A DNA stretch of 64,000 nucleotides from Streptomyces camponoticapitis (GTDB taxonomy: Bacteria > Actinomycetota > Actinomycetes > Streptomycetales > Streptomycetaceae), in contig NZ_BMMV01000016.1 of assembly GCF_014646115.1 (NCBI RefSeq), positions 124,001-188,000 of the forward strand. Direction: 5' to 3'. Position 1 is the first letter of the stretch; each line of letters starts with the position of its first letter. The notes beneath the pieces are model-generated. The model was not told the origin of the DNA, made no database searches, and was given only the letters and a program-made list of their open reading frames with translations. This document shows positions 29,906 through 37,551 of the stretch, piece after piece. Both the position numbers and the translations under genes were made by a program.

Positions 29906-30796
29906 CTAACTCTCCGCCGGCGCCCGGCCCGTCAGGGCCGCCAGGCTGTTGCGGACATGCGTCATCCGCGCCTGGACCTCCTCGCGGACCTCCGTGTGCT
30001 CCCGCAGGATGCGGTCCGTCTCCCGTACGGTCCGCTCCTCCGCCGCCCGCGCCCGCGCGATCAGCTCCTCCGCGCGCGCCGCCGCGTCCTCCTGGATGTG
30101 CCGGGCGCTCTCCTCGGCCTCCGCGAAGGCACGCTTCGCGTCCGCGAGCCCGGCGTCCGCGCGGGCCGCCAGCTCTGTCCGGCGCTCCTGTGCCTGCGCC
30201 TCGCGGCCCGCGAACTCCTGCTCGCTCGCGGCCAGCCGGTCCGCGTGCTCCCGCGCCAGCTCGGCGAGCAACGCCTCCGTACGCTGCCGGATCTCGTCGA
30301 AGCGCGCCAGCGCCGCGTCCCGCAGCTCCTCGGCGTCCCGGCGCGCGGCCGTGCGCAGTTCGTCGGCCGCGCCCTGGGCGTCCTCCAGGGACCGGTTCGC
30401 GTACGCGTCCGCATCGGCGGTGACCGCCTCCGTGTACGCGCGGGCCGCCTCACGCGCCCCGCGCACCGCGTCGGCGGCGGCGTCGGTCAGCGCCTGCGCG
30501 TCGTCCCGCGCGGCCGCACGCGCCCCGTCCGCCTCGTCGACGACCAGGGCCAGTATCTTCTGGGCGCGCTCGCCCAGTGAGTCGTACGTCTGCGGCGGCA
30601 GCGCCTCGACCTGCTGCCGCAGCAGCTCCGCCTCCAACTGAAGGCGCTCCGCGGCAGCCGCGAGCCGCCGCTCCTGCGCCTCGGCGACCTCCTGGTCCCT
30701 CGACAGCTCCGTGACCCGCCGGTCGACCTGCTCGGGGCGGTAACCACGGCCCCGTACGGAGTCGAAGCCGTGAGCCGATGCGCGTGCAGCAGCCAT
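29906..30796 (-). CDS. DivIVA-like/coiled-coil protein (annotated cellulose-binding in Streptomyces)
   Basis: 296-aa protein, almost wholly predicted coiled coil. After MAAARASAHGFDSVRGRGY, a short DivIVA-like N-terminus (YRPEQVDRRVTELSRDQE) leads into Ala/Glu/Arg-rich heptads. The ATG at 30794-30796 has GAGAGG upstream. Streptomyces genomes label such proteins cellulose-binding, but a role in polar growth or as a cytoskeletal scaffold akin to Scy/FilP is as plausible. No enzyme motif is present. Confidence 0.8.
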   Translation of the reverse strand: MAAARASAHGFDSVRGRGYRPEQVDRRVTELSRDQEVAEAQERRLAAAAERLQLEAELLRQQVEALPPQTYDSLGERAQKILALVVDEADGARAAARDDAQALTDAAADAVRGAREAARAYTEAVTADADAYANRSLEDAQGAADELRTAARRDAEELRDAALARFDEIRQRTEALLAELAREHADRLAASEQEFAGREAQAQERRTELAARADAGLADAKRAFAEAEESARHIQEDAAARAEELIARARAAEERTVRETDRILREHTEVREEVQARMTHVRNSLAALTGRAPAES

Positions 30797-30970
30797 TACT
30801 GAAGCCTCTCTCCGAACATACGGTGACGGGACGGGCGTCCCCGCGAAACGCCCCACCCGTCCATCCTGCTCAAGGATGCGGCATTTGACGCCGGGCGCCG
30901 GATTCCTCTTCCGCCGCCGATCGCGCGGCCGACGCGTTCAAGCCATCGCCCGAGGCACGTGCCGCAACGG

Positions 30971-31007
30971 CCGAGGCGCCCCCCGTGAATCACGGAGGGC
31001 GCCTCGG
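30971..31007 (-). terminator. Terminator hairpin of the SUKH-4 gene
   Basis: An 11-bp outer stem CCGAGGCGCCC (30971-30981 with 30997-31007) and a 5-bp inner stem CCGTG/CACGG close on loop AAT. It lies 48 nt beyond the minus-strand stop at 31055. The rest of 30797-31054 shows nothing else convincing. Confidence 0.7.
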
Positions 31008-31054
31008 GCGCGGTTCTGCGTGGCGGATCTCACCGCCGGATCAGGGCCGTACGG

Positions 31055-33451
31055 TCAGAGCAGCCCGTCCCACATCTGCTCCAGCAGCACCGACCACCAG
31101 CTCTCCGGCGACGACAGCGCCGCCGGATCGATCGCGGCGAGCTGTGCCTGGAAATCGACGGTCCAGCGGCCCGCCTGTTCCGGATTCAGGCCGAAACGCA
31201 GCCGCCACATGCGACCGAGCAGCGCCATCGACCGGGTGAACTCCGGCAGCCCGGTGTTCACGAACTGCGGCGGGATCGTCTGGCCCCCCGGACCCGTCTC
31301 CACGGAGACGGCCATGATGTGCGCCGTTCCGTACTGGACACAGATCGCCCGGCCGAAGTCACTGCCCATCACCAGGTACGAGCCCGCGTCCGCCGCCGGC
31401 TGCACCTGCCGCTGCGCGGCCAGCTCGGCCAGCGTCGGCACCACCGGCTGCGCGGGCTGGGCCCAGAAGAACGGGCCGAAGTCGCCCGGCAGGCCGGCCC
31501 AGACGAGCGTGCGCGCCACGATCTCCGGTACGCCCTGACGGGACACCGCGCGCTGGTCGAAGCGGCAGATGCCCTGGGGGCCGAACGCGCCCGCGAGCTC
31601 CTGCGCGATCGCCTCCGGCGGCACCGGCTGCGCGGGCGGCACCTGCGGCAGCGGGGCGCGTACCGGGGCCGGACGGGCCGGACCGTCCGCGACCTGGTGC
31701 AACTCGCCCTGGTGGGTGAGCAGATGCCGCATGCCCTGCTGACGGCTTGAATGGTCCCTGCCGTACGGCGCGACGCTGGTGATCCGCACCTGCGGCCAGG
31801 TCTCCCGGATCATCCGCGCGCAGTAGCCGCCGGGCAGCTCGCAGGACTCCAGCTCGGTGTGGAGTTCGAGGACCTGCTGCGGCGGCACGTTCATCGCGCG
31901 CAGCTCGTGCAGGATCTGCCACTCGGGGTGCGGGGTCCCGGGCGCCGAGCGGCGGATGAGCTGGGCCTCGGAGCCGTCGGGCGCGCGGTAGCGCAGCACG
32001 GCCTGGTAGCCGGGGCCGACCGTCGGCATACCGGTGGGCTGCTGCGGATAGCCGTACGTGCCGGGCGGGGCGCCGGGAGGCGCACCGGGCGGACCGGGCG
32101 GACCTGGGACGCCGGGCGGCGGACCCGGTACGCCGCCGGGCCCGGCCAGCACGGTCGCCGCGTGGTGGACACCACCGGGCGGAGGAGTACCTGGCGCACC
32201 CGGGGCACCGGGCGGACCCGGCGGCATCCCAGGCATGCCCGGAGCACCCGGCGGACCGGGAGGACGCGGACCGCCCCCCGACAGCGACTGACCACCCTGA
32301 CTCGGATCCGCCAACATCGTCGCCGCATGGTGCACACCACCGGGCGGAGGAGTACCAGGCGCACCCGGCGGAGGCGGAGGCATGCCCGGAGCACCGGGCG
32401 GACCCGGAGGACGCGGACCGCCCCCCGACGGCGACTGACCACCCTGACTCGGATCCGCCAACATCGTCGCCGCGTGATGCACACCACCGGGCGGAGGAGT
32501 ACCAGGCGCACCCGGCGGAGGCGGAGGGGTGGCGGGCCCACCGGGGCCGAGGTGCGAGGCGAGCTGTGTCGGCTGGTAGCCACCGGCCGGCGCGCCGGGC
32601 GCACCCGGAGCGGGCGGCGGACCACCGGGGGTGCCGGGGGCGCCGGGCACCCCCGGGGCACCGGGCGGAGCCGGCGGGCCGCCACGCGCGCCGCGCGGCG
32701 GGCCCGTCGCCTTGCTCGTCGCCGCGTCGGCGATGTCCCCGGGGCTCCCCGGAGGAGGGGACGCCGGACCGAGGCCCGGGGCCACCGTCGTACGAGGCAG
32801 CTGACTGCCGCCCGACATCAGCGCCGTCGGCGCCTCGGCCGCCAGACCGGGCGGCGGCGTACCGTCGTCGTCCATCCCGGACAGCGGGGGCGCGAAGACC
32901 GTCGCCGGGAGACCCACGGATCCGTCGTCACCGGCGGCGTTGGTGTCCGTGCCGGCCCACGGGGTCGCCCCGGCCGCCGGAGCGGCCGACGGTCCGGGAG
33001 CGGAAGCGGGAGCGGGGACGGACGGTCCGGCGGGAGCCGCGCCGGAGCCGGGCCCCGCGCCCGCGCCCGAAGCCCCCGGGGTCCCCAACTTGTCCGCCGC
33101 GTCCTGCAACCACTCCGGCGGCGTCAGCAGGAAGGACGTCTGGTTCAGATCGATGCGCTGCGGCGCCCTCGGCGGCTCGGGAGCCCCCGCCTGCGACCCG
33201 TACTCCTCCTCGTACCGCCGGATCACCTCACCCACCGGCAGCCCCGGCCACAGCGTCGCCTCACCGCTGTCCCGCGCGATCACCAGCCGCTGCACTCCGC
33301 CGTCCGACCTCGGACCGTCCGCGCGGTCCTCGGCCCACACCACGAACCCCAGCTCGAACTCCCGCACCCGCACCTCACGGTGCTGATACGCGGGCACGTC
33401 GCCGTTGACCCACTCGTCCGCGCGTTCCTGCGCCTGAGCGAATGTCACCAT
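31055..33451 (-). CDS. Multidomain collagen-like protein with deaminase-like and SUKH-4-like domains
   Basis: 798-aa protein. Residues 1-85 resemble small YrhB/Imm-type domains (TFAQAQERADEWVNG ... FVVWAEDR). About 120-480 is Pro/Gly/Ala low complexity with collagen-like GPPGAPG strings and repeated modules containing GVHHAAT(M/V)LA. About 490-590 looks like a nucleic-acid deaminase-type fold (EWQILHELRAM, LHTELESCELPGGYC). The last 190 residues match the SUKH-4 immunity pattern (PPQFVNTGLPEFTRSMALL). The ATG at 33449-33451 fits the GGAGG site; a GTG at 33460 is alternative. It follows the WHH-SUKH gene by a few nt. Deaminase catalysis is unproven: a clear HxE or CxxC site is not visible. Confidence 0.75.
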   Translation of the reverse strand: MVTFAQAQERADEWVNGDVPAYQHREVRVREFELGFVVWAEDRADGPRSDGGVQRLVIARDSGEATLWPGLPVGEVIRRYEEEYGSQAGAPEPPRAPQRIDLNQTSFLLTPPEWLQDAADKLGTPGASGAGAGPGSGAAPAGPSVPAPASAPGPSAAPAAGATPWAGTDTNAAGDDGSVGLPATVFAPPLSGMDDDGTPPPGLAAEAPTALMSGGSQLPRTTVAPGLGPASPPPGSPGDIADAATSKATGPPRGARGGPPAPPGAPGVPGAPGTPGGPPPAPGAPGAPAGGYQPTQLASHLGPGGPATPPPPPGAPGTPPPGGVHHAATMLADPSQGGQSPSGGGPRPPGPPGAPGMPPPPPGAPGTPPPGGVHHAATMLADPSQGGQSLSGGGPRPPGPPGAPGMPGMPPGPPGAPGAPGTPPPGGVHHAATVLAGPGGVPGPPPGVPGPPGPPGAPPGAPPGTYGYPQQPTGMPTVGPGYQAVLRYRAPDGSEAQLIRRSAPGTPHPEWQILHELRAMNVPPQQVLELHTELESCELPGGYCARMIRETWPQVRITSVAPYGRDHSSRQQGMRHLLTHQGELHQVADGPARPAPVRAPLPQVPPAQPVPPEAIAQELAGAFGPQGICRFDQRAVSRQGVPEIVARTLVWAGLPGDFGPFFWAQPAQPVVPTLAELAAQRQVQPAADAGSYLVMGSDFGRAICVQYGTAHIMAVSVETGPGGQTIPPQFVNTGLPEFTRSMALLGRMWRLRFGLNPEQAGRWTVDFQAQLAAIDPAALSSPESWWSVLLEQMWDGLL
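32140..32530 (-). repeat. Tandem 147-bp coding repeats in the collagen-like linker
   Basis: A 49-codon unit containing the ADPSQGGQS and GVHHAATMLA motifs occurs twice at nearly identical sequence (the string GACTGACCACCCTGACTC recurs 147 bp apart, near 32287 and 32434). A third partial copy lies at about 32155-32215. Near identity points to recent expansion or slippage. Confidence 0.75.
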
Positions 33452-33456
33452 CGCGC

Positions 33457-34434
33457 TCACCCCTCCACCGGGACGGCGCGGGCGAAGCCGCCGTCCACCA
33501 TCAGGTTCGCCACCGTGTCCAGTTCCGGCGGATTGCCCGCCAGCCTCGTAAGGAAGGCGTCGAAGTCCGCGCCACAGGGCAGCAGCAGGCGCTCCACCCG
33601 CTCCTGCACGCTCCAGCCGTCGCGGTCACGCGCGTCGTCGTACGCGCAGAACCAGACCGAACCGGCCTGATCTCCCCGCACCTTGAGCGCCAGGATGCCG
33701 CCCTGGACGAACGCCACGCCCAGATAGTCCTTGGTGAGATGGTCCCGCAGACACTTGTTGACGTACAACAGGTCGTTGACCGCGGCCTCTTCACGCACCG
33801 TGAAGAACGGCTGGTCCACCAGCAGCCCCAGCTCCGCGTCGAGTGCGGCGCCGACGGGGGCACAACCACCCGCCGCCTTCAGGAAGGTGCGGTACGGGCC
33901 GGGCAGCCGGTAACCGAGATCCTCCTCCACACCGAGCAGCTGCTGCTCGGTCACCGACACCGAACTCTTCGGCAGCCCGAAATGCACCGGCCTCGTCTCC
34001 TGAAGAGGACGTGTCCCGCGCTTGCCGTGATCCACCAGCGTCGTGGCCAGCCCGCCGTGATGCCGCAGCAGCGCCTTGACCTCCACCGGAACCAGCAGCA
34101 GCCGGCGCGAGCCCGCCGCGTGGTGCCAGGTCCAGCCGTGCGGGGTGGCCACGGAGGGGATGGTGTCCCACAGGTCGTGACCGGCGGCGTGCAGCGCGGC
34201 GTTGGCGGACACGTAGTCCGTGAGCCGCAGCTCGTCCACGCCGAAACCCTCGGGGGGTTCGGCGATCTCGGCGGCCGCGCGCGCGTACGGCGAGAAGTCC
34301 GGAAAGCCGTTGCCGTCCACCGGCACACCCCTGGGGTGGCGGGAGGCCCGGACCGGGTCCGGGAAATGCACGACCTGCCCGGCGTAGGCCGCATTCGGTG
34401 GCGCGGCTTGCTGCCCGAGCCGACCTGTCGTCAT
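33457..34434 (-). CDS. WHH-type nuclease domain fused to a SUKH (SMI1/KNR4) domain
   Basis: 325-aa protein. Residues 25-135 carry the pattern of HNH/EndoVII-type WHH toxins: YVSANAALHAAG, WTWHHAAGSRRLLLVP (WHH at 103-105) and RHHGG at 124-128. From about 158 to 325 is a SUKH domain (LLGVEEDLGYRLPGPYRTFLKAAGG ... VWFCAYDDARDRDGWSV), the commonest immunity fold of polymorphic toxins. The ATG at 34432-34434 has AGGGGG upstream. It precedes and is coupled to the 798-aa gene. A nuclease and its neutraliser in one chain is odd; it may be a stored toxin, an inactivated one, or an immunity protein that keeps a decoy. Confidence 0.8.
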   Translation of the reverse strand: MTTGRLGQQAAPPNAAYAGQVVHFPDPVRASRHPRGVPVDGNGFPDFSPYARAAAEIAEPPEGFGVDELRLTDYVSANAALHAAGHDLWDTIPSVATPHGWTWHHAAGSRRLLLVPVEVKALLRHHGGLATTLVDHGKRGTRPLQETRPVHFGLPKSSVSVTEQQLLGVEEDLGYRLPGPYRTFLKAAGGCAPVGAALDAELGLLVDQPFFTVREEAAVNDLLYVNKCLRDHLTKDYLGVAFVQGGILALKVRGDQAGSVWFCAYDDARDRDGWSVQERVERLLLPCGADFDAFLTRLAGNPPELDTVANLMVDGGFARAVPVEG

Positions 34435-34696
34435 GGCGGATGCCCCCTGCTGGCTTCTGACTGGTTCGGCACAGCCTATGCGGTGAAGCAACAGGGGACG
34501 CCGCCCCGTCCAGCCCCTCGAAGACCGCCGCCGATACGCCCGTTCGGGTGCCGGTGACAAACGGTCACCGCAGGTCACGCAGTGACGACGGCGCGCCCCG
34601 ATACCGCCCCGGCTTCCCCACGGCATGTCACATTTGGCAGGCTGTCCCCCGCAACTCGGGGGATTGCGTGGGGATTGGGCAGAGAGGAACGACGCT
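34435..34696. promoter_or_regulatory. Divergent regulatory region of the toxin/immunity-like genes
   Basis: 262 bp between divergent genes. It contains CGGTGAC/GTCACCG arms around AAACG (near 34551-34569) and a 7-bp hairpin TCCCCCG/CGGGGGA (34645-34651 with 34657-34663) in the leader of the deaminase gene, 34 nt before its start codon. The hairpin could affect translation of that gene. Confidence 0.45.
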
Positions 34697-35317
34697 TTGC
34701 ACACAGCACAGCAGGACACTTCGGGCGATCCACGACTCCGCGCACCCGACGGCTCGGGGGCGCCGTCGGAGCGCCCCGGCACCGACGACGCCGGTGGGCG
34801 AGCGGCGAGGACCACCGCCGCGGCCTCGGCAGGTGACGCCTCCGGAGACCCGCGCCTGAGCTGGAGCAGCACCGAACCGCACCGGCCGCCCGCCCTGCGC
34901 CAGCGCCGCGACGGCATCCTGCCCGCCGTCGCCGCGGCGCTCTCCGTGCGTGGCGAAAATCTCACGTGCACCGCCGGCAAGGCCGACCAGCCGCCCGCCC
35001 TGCACCCCCTCGTACAGGACTTCCTGGACACGCTCACCAGCGGTCAGCGGGAACGATTCACCGGGCGCTGCCCGGAAGCGATCCTGCTGTCCCGGCACCT
35101 CACCGCCGTCGAGGGCTCCCGTTCCAAACGGGCCCAGCGCAAGGCCCTCACCCACGGCGAGGCCCGCCGCTCCCTCAAGCACGGCAAACTCACCGCCCGC
35201 CGCATCCGGGAGGACGGCGACCCGCTCCACGGCAGTTACGCGCCGCCCTGCCGCTCCTGTTCGGCGATGCTCGCCCACTTCGGCGTACGCCCCGTCGACC
35301 CGACGCAGAAGGGCTGA
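34697..35317 (+). CDS. YwqJ-like putative nucleic-acid/nucleotide deaminase
   Basis: 206-aa protein of the YwqJ-related deaminase family. The zinc-site pattern CPEA at 125-128 and PCRSC at 184-188 matches the family's cysteine/glutamate ligands. No signal peptide or secretion domain is present. The start is a TTG at 34697-34699 with GAGAGG about 9 nt upstream; an in-frame ATG at 34625 has no site. Residues 9-14 and 49-54 repeat SGDPRL, a small N-terminal duplication. Followed 7 nt later by a SUKH-3 gene, giving the deaminase-immunity pairing known from polymorphic toxin loci. Confidence 0.82.
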   Translation: MHTAQQDTSGDPRLRAPDGSGAPSERPGTDDAGGRAARTTAAASAGDASGDPRLSWSSTEPHRPPALRQRRDGILPAVAAALSVRGENLTCTAGKADQPPALHPLVQDFLDTLTSGQRERFTGRCPEAILLSRHLTAVEGSRSKRAQRKALTHGEARRSLKHGKLTARRIREDGDPLHGSYAPPCRSCSAMLAHFGVRPVDPTQKG

Positions 35318-35324
35318 CCACCCC

Positions 35325-35813
35325 GTGCCCGACCTCACCACCACCAGATTCCCCGTCAACGTCGACGTCGCCCTGCGCGAGGCGGGCTGGCAGCCGGGCC
35401 GCTGGGACATGCGGCAGGCCGAGGAGTGGGCGGACACACTGCGCGCCCACATCACCCCCGCGGGGCACGTGCACGCCGTGTTCGCCGCCGTCGTGGAGAT
35501 CTGGGCGGAGTTCGGCGGGCTCTCGGTGACCGGGCCCGGACCGGGGCGCCAGATCGCGCCGACGACCGTACGGTTCGACCCGCTGGCCGGGATCCACTTC
35601 GCCCGCACGCTCGGCGACCTCGGGCGCTCCCTGGACACGGAGATCAGCCCGATCGGCGAGGAGGGCGACGGCCAGGCCGTACTCGCGGTCGACGCCTCGG
35701 GGCGCGTCTACTCCATCGACCACACGGGCGACTGGTTCCTGGGCCCCCACATCGACCACGCCCTGGCGGCGCTGGTGACGGGCGCGCAGCCGCAGCGGCT
35801 CACGTCGGACTGA
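35325..35813 (+). CDS. SUKH-3 domain putative immunity protein
   Basis: 162-aa protein opening MPDLTTTRFPVNVDVALREAGW-PGR, the N-terminal hallmark of SUKH-3 proteins (RFP ... L..AGW.PGR), and ending with a conserved WFLGPHIDHAL region. The GTG at 35325 follows the deaminase stop by 7 nt, so the pair is an operon. By analogy with SUKH partners it would bind and neutralise the upstream deaminase. It could also be a general member of the superfamily with another role. Confidence 0.82.
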   Translation: MPDLTTTRFPVNVDVALREAGWQPGRWDMRQAEEWADTLRAHITPAGHVHAVFAAVVEIWAEFGGLSVTGPGPGRQIAPTTVRFDPLAGIHFARTLGDLGRSLDTEISPIGEEGDGQAVLAVDASGRVYSIDHTGDWFLGPHIDHALAALVTGAQPQRLTSD

Positions 35814-35834
35814 GCGCCCCGGTACGGGACCGCC

Positions 35835-37184
35835 CTACGCGGCGGCCCGGTCCGGCAGCACCGCCGAGACCCGGAACCCCCCCGCGTCCGTCTCGCCCGA
35901 CACGAACACCCCGCCCAGCGCGTGCACCCGCTCCCGCATCCCCACCAGCCCGTTGCCGCCACTGGGCAGCCCGGCGTCGGCGGCGCCGTACGACGGTCCG
36001 TTCTCCACCTGCATCGCTATCTCGGCCTCACGGTGCGCCAGGCGCACCATCACCTTCGACCCCGCCGCGTGCTTGTGCACATTCGTCAACGCCTCCTGCA
36101 CCACCCGGTACGCGGTCTGCTCCACCTCCGGCGCGTACGCCCGCGACACCCCCTGCACCGCGAACTCCACCACCATCCCCGCGTCCCTCGACTGACCGAC
36201 CAGCGTCTCGATGTCACCCATGCCGGGCCCGTCCTCCGCCGCGGCGGCAGCGGCGGCCGCCGCCGCCGCGGCACCCACCGAGGCCAACGGCACCGCCGAA
36301 CCGCCCGCACCGCCCCCCGGCCCCGCGTCGGCCACCTTCCGCGCCGCCTGCTGCTCCCCGGCACGCAGCACACCGAGCATCTCCCGCAGCTCCGTCAACG
36401 CCTGGCGCCCCATGTCCCCCACCAGCGCCGCGTTCTTCACGGCCTTCTGCGGGTCCTTCAACGCCACGGCCTGCAACGCTGCGGCATGCACCACCATCAG
36501 ACTCACCCGGTGCGCCACCACGTCGTGCATCTCCCGCGCGATCCGCGTCCGCTCCTCGGTACGGGCCCACTCCGCCCGCTGCTCGGCCCGGTCGGCGAGC
36601 AGCGACAACTCCTGCTCCAGACTGTCGGCGCGCTCCCGCAGGCTCTCCATCAGCCGGCGCCTGGCTCCCACGTAGAGGCCGAGGAGCACGGGCGGCAGGG
36701 ACAGGCTCAGCGCCATGAAGACCGCTATCAGCGGTATGTACCAGCGCGTGGCGGACGCGAGGTCCGAGCCCACGACATCCTGCCGCGTCCGTACGAAGGC
36801 GACGATGAGCGTCCCCACGAGCGACATACCGGCGAGCGCCCCGATGATCCGCCGGGGCGCGTCGGAGGCGGCGAGCGTGTAGAGCCCGACCACACCGAGC
36901 AGCACACCCATCTCGGCGGGGGTGACGGAGACGGAGACGAGCACGACGGCCATCGGCCACCGCCGCCGCAACAGCAGCACGGACCCGACCAGCACCCCGA
37001 AGACCACCCCGAGGGCCACCGGCAGCTGGGCATTGCCCGCGAACCGGATCCCCTCGAACGCACACTCCAGGGCGGACACACCGGCCAGCCCCACGTCCAG
37101 CACGACACTGCGCCGCCGTCTCCACCACCAGAGCCCGCGGGCGGTCGGACCCTCGGCCTCCTCGCGTGCCCCCGTTGTGGTCAT
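35835..37184 (-). CDS. Orphan sensor histidine kinase (HisKA_3/NarL-partner type)
   Basis: 449-aa membrane kinase with about five hydrophobic segments in residues 25-175, a coiled linker, the HisKA_3 phosphoacceptor box EERTRIAREMHDVVAHR (H220), a poly-Ala run of 12 or more residues near 306-320, and a HATPase domain with the N-box EALTNVHKHA and GNGLVGMRERV. The ATG at 37182-37184 is used. No response regulator gene adjoins it, so its partner must lie elsewhere. The poly-Ala insertion sits between the dimerisation and ATPase domains and looks like a flexible linker. Confidence 0.9.
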   Translation of the reverse strand: MTTTGAREEAEGPTARGLWWWRRRRSVVLDVGLAGVSALECAFEGIRFAGNAQLPVALGVVFGVLVGSVLLLRRRWPMAVVLVSVSVTPAEMGVLLGVVGLYTLAASDAPRRIIGALAGMSLVGTLIVAFVRTRQDVVGSDLASATRWYIPLIAVFMALSLSLPPVLLGLYVGARRRLMESLRERADSLEQELSLLADRAEQRAEWARTEERTRIAREMHDVVAHRVSLMVVHAAALQAVALKDPQKAVKNAALVGDMGRQALTELREMLGVLRAGEQQAARKVADAGPGGGAGGSAVPLASVGAAAAAAAAAAAAEDGPGMGDIETLVGQSRDAGMVVEFAVQGVSRAYAPEVEQTAYRVVQEALTNVHKHAAGSKVMVRLAHREAEIAMQVENGPSYGAADAGLPSGGNGLVGMRERVHALGGVFVSGETDAGGFRVSAVLPDRAAA

Positions 37185-37360
37185 GCCGTCCAGCCTAAGG
37201 GCGCCCGCGAGTCAATTTCCGGGGAGTGCGCGACGAGTGCTATCAGCACACGAACACGCGGAGCGCCGACCTATGACGTCGCGTGGAAGGGGGTTGGTAC
37301 GGCATAGTGTTGGCTGCCGATTCGGCCCGCTCAGCAAGCTGTCCGTTTTAGCACTTATGA

Positions 37361-37435
37361 TCCCCCGTGGTGTAATTGGCAGCACTGTGGCTTTTGGTGC
37401 CATCTGTCCAGGTTCGAGTCCTGGCGGGGGAGCCA
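37361..37435 (+). tRNA. tRNA-Gln (anticodon TTG), CCA encoded
   Basis: The acceptor stem TCCCCCG (37361-37367) pairs with CGGGGGA (37425-37431), followed by discriminator G and encoded CCA. The D-arm GTGTAATTGGCAGCAC, the anticodon loop TTTTGGT with TTG at 37394-37396 inside a TGGC/GCCA stem, and the T-arm CCAGG-TTCGAGT-CCTGG are all present. It decodes CAA. It lies just upstream of glmU. Confidence 0.96.
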
Positions 37436-37551
37436 CACGGTTTCGGGTCCTGACCTCTCCGGTCAGGACCCGCCTTCGTTTCCGCCCCGAAACCCCCCGG
37501 TATCCTGCGGATGTCCGTCACGCCAAGCATCCGAAGCCGAAGGGCATTCCC

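Noticed and set aside
31055..33451. Structural collagen or surface fibre gene
   Set aside because: The Gly-Pro-rich region lacks a continuous Gly-X-Y register and the protein has no signal peptide; it reads as a linker between globular domains.
36922..37551. N-terminal extension of GlmU
   Set aside because: The upstream frame passes through tRNA-Gln; GlmU homologues begin at the GTG at 37552.
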